In this document: in pieces, positions 62,708 to 64,000 of the stretch
Layout of the letters: every line of letters starts with the position of its first letter
Position numbering within the stretch: the stretch's first letter is position 1
Assembly (NCBI GenBank): GCA_035651995.1
Contig: DASRER010000034.1
Location: 157,430 to 221,429, forward strand
Direction: 5' to 3'
From: Terriglobales bacterium
GTDB lineage: Bacteria > Acidobacteriota > Terriglobia > Terriglobales > Acidobacteriaceae
DNA: 64,000 nucleotides
Translations under genes and position numbers: made by a program
Notes under the pieces: model-generated
The model's input: only the letters and a program-made list of their open reading frames with translations
Told to the model about the DNA's origin: nothing
The model's database searches: none

Positions 62708-63793
62708 TTACGCCGGCTGCGGCGCGGGCGGAATCTCCGGCCCCTCGGGCGCGATCGGCGGCGGTGGCGGAGTGAGCCGCGCGGCGAGTGGCCGATAGCG
62801 TCCCGCGAAGAAGTGCATCGAATATGCGGGGAAAAACACGGTGACAGGCGACGCGAGCATCGCCATCAGGAACACCATCACGCAGAGCAGGACCAGGCCC
62901 ACGGTCGCGGCCAACGCGATGGTAAACACGTTCCAGGTAGCGCCCGCCGCGCCCGCGGCCACGATGATGAGAACGACCGCCACGGCCGGAATCGCCAGGA
63001 CGAAAATCAGGATCACCGACAGGATGCCGAAGATGATCGCCGCTCCCAGGGCCAGCAGGATCTTCATGCCAATGTATCCCGCATAGCCGCGCGTCTCGCT
63101 GCGCACCTGCGCCCACAGCCGTTTCCAGCCTTCCCGTACCGACAGGTCTTCCAGCGCCATCTGCGGGACAACAAAATCTTTGGTAAAGACATTGGCGATC
63201 GCCAGCGCGAAGAAAAACACCATCAGCAGCACCACGGCCGCGGCGCCCACCAGCGCCAGCAGAAGAATGTGATCGCGCGGCGCTTTGAGGGCGCCCATTC
63301 CCGCGACGGCCGCCAGCGGCACTCCCGCCAGCACCGCGAGTCCCGCCAGCGACACCAGCATCATGAACAGATGGAAGAGAAACAGGCGGCGTCCCTGCGG
63401 CTGCCAGCGGTTCCATCCGCGGCGCAACTCGGGGCGGCGTTCGAGCACCGACTCAAACAGGATGAACCGGCAAACGCTGGCGACGTAGACGAACACCAGC
63501 ATCAGCGCGAAGGCGCTCACCACCAGCAGCGCGATCCACATCGCGACGTGCGCCAGCGTTTGCGGATCGAAGTGCGGCAGCTTGCCAAACGGATTCGGGC
63601 CCGCGCCGCCGCCGTTGCTCCCACCGCCGCCGGAAGGAAAATTGAAGTTGCAGCCGCCGTTGCTGCTCATCTCGCCCGTGGCGATGCCGAGCAGCGCCCA
63701 GCGCGCCCACTGCTTGAAGCGAAACGGAAGCAAGGTCAGGCGGGTGTGCGCGAAGGCGGGCGAAATGACGTCGGTGGCGGAGGGCGCTGGCAA
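62708..63793 (-). CDS. Polytopic membrane protein of unknown function
   Basis: A protein of about 361 residues. After a soluble start with a Gly-rich loop (FPSGGGGSNGGGAGP) there are about six membrane spans (MWIALLVVSAFALMLVFVYV; FMMLVSLAGLAVLAGVP; ILLLALVGAAAVVLLMVFFF; LLALGAAIIFGILSVILIFV) with FTKDFVVPQMALEDLSVREGW between spans and a Pro-rich tail. The pattern resembles uncharacterised membrane proteins of Acidobacteriota. The only start in frame is TTG 63793; a stop lies upstream. No function proposed. Confidence 0.75.
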   Translation of the reverse strand: MPAPSATDVISPAFAHTRLTLLPFRFKQWARWALLGIATGEMSSNGGCNFNFPSGGGGSNGGGAGPNPFGKLPHFDPQTLAHVAMWIALLVVSAFALMLVFVYVASVCRFILFESVLERRPELRRGWNRWQPQGRRLFLFHLFMMLVSLAGLAVLAGVPLAAVAGMGALKAPRDHILLLALVGAAAVVLLMVFFFALAIANVFTKDFVVPQMALEDLSVREGWKRLWAQVRSETRGYAGYIGMKILLALGAAIIFGILSVILIFVLAIPAVAVVLIIVAAGAAGATWNVFTIALAATVGLVLLCVMVFLMAMLASPVTVFFPAYSMHFFAGRYRPLAARLTPPPPPIAPEGPEIPPAPQPA

Positions 63794-63867
63794 TGGTTGT
63801 GCGAGTGTCGGGTCAGACGTTACGGCGAAATGCCGCGCGGGTCAACCCGCATTGCCCCGCGGTGATG

Positions 63868-64000
63868 TCACGCGGCTTGTGTAAATAGCTTGAGGGTGCG
63901 GGTTTTCCATTCCAGGGTAAATCTCTGGAAAATGGAGTAGATGATTCGGTCCACGCTTTTGACGTTCACAAAGCACACCATCGGTCGGGTTCGTCGGCGC
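63868..64000 (-). CDS. Possible C-terminal end of an unidentified protein (runs off right edge)
   Basis: Read from the right edge, one minus-strand frame is open for 43 residues: MVCFVNVKSVDRIIYSIFQ then RFTLEWKTRTLKLFTQAA-stop. It looks protein-like (hydrophobic/charged spacing) and uses less GC-biased codons than neighbours. I do not recognise it; a transposase tail is one guess. Too short for certainty. Confidence 0.3.
   Translation of the reverse strand, partial: RRRTRPMVCFVNVKSVDRIIYSIFQRFTLEWKTRTLKLFTQAA

Overview
This is a GC-rich window from a Gram-negative, LPS-bearing bacterium, most likely an Acidobacteriota of the Terriglobia/Acidobacteriia type. Support for this: a very long TonB-dependent receptor with an N-terminal carboxypeptidase-regulatory-like domain, an aerobic CO-dehydrogenase-type cox cluster, ADP-heptose LPS genes, a PilB-type ATPase, and intergenic DNA full of short palindromic word repeats. 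The assignment rests on protein families and gene style only; there is no rRNA in the window.

Layout. 1-7024: a TetR regulator, a palindromic operator, a TonB-dependent receptor and two tandem exported amidohydrolases, which look like one uptake-and-hydrolysis unit. 7025-11736: a 44-bp tandem repeat, a CAU-anticodon tRNA, an antitoxin-like small gene, then a metal-handling block (small exported His/Cys protein, multicopper oxidase, TolC-type channel) that ends in a truncated cytochrome c gene. 11737-16927 (all minus): exported M20 carbamoylase-type amidase, YceI protein, outer-membrane barrel, 2-oxoglutarate dehydrogenase E1. 17117-18394: a palindromic repeat array and a dispersed Cys-rich ORF. 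18409-22964: coxG, coxM, coxL (form II active-site motif) and coxS. 23695-26473: an F420-type oxidoreductase facing cofG and cofD. 26625-32175: folC, an RlmD-like rRNA methyltransferase and comEC. 33979-37394: LPS heptose genes (kinase, adenylyltransferase, heptosyltransferase) plus a methyltransferase. 37603-42277: rplU, rpmA, obgE, nadD, rsfS and an aberrant sigma-54 activator-like protein, then a hybrid PAS histidine kinase and rlmH. 46003-51632: a cNMP-domain/PilB fusion, a PASTA protein, fmt, lipA and a small cytochrome c. 51795-58198: DUF488, DUF3891, a cupin remnant, moeA, a TPR protein and the queC/queE/queD set. 58313-63793: a TetR gene with two operator copies, dinG, der and a polytopic membrane protein. 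A partial reading frame runs off the right edge.

The most unusual property is the non-coding layer. Almost every intergenic gap holds short words (7-12 bp) repeated directly and inverted, often folding into long hairpins at gene ends or directly before start codons. Several families recur kilobases apart. Copies also enter coding sequence in frame: folC, DUF3891, the start, linker and C-terminus of Der, and the tails of CofD, CoxM and the methyltransferase. A second dispersed element is shared between 17976-18070 and 44764-44857.

Likely cooperation between genes: MoeA supplies molybdenum cofactor to the CoxLMS enzyme; CofG and CofD make F420 precursors for deazaflavin enzymes such as the neighbouring PPOX-type protein; QueD, QueE and QueC act in sequence on 7-deazaguanine synthesis; the kinase, adenylyltransferase and heptosyltransferase act in sequence on the LPS inner core.
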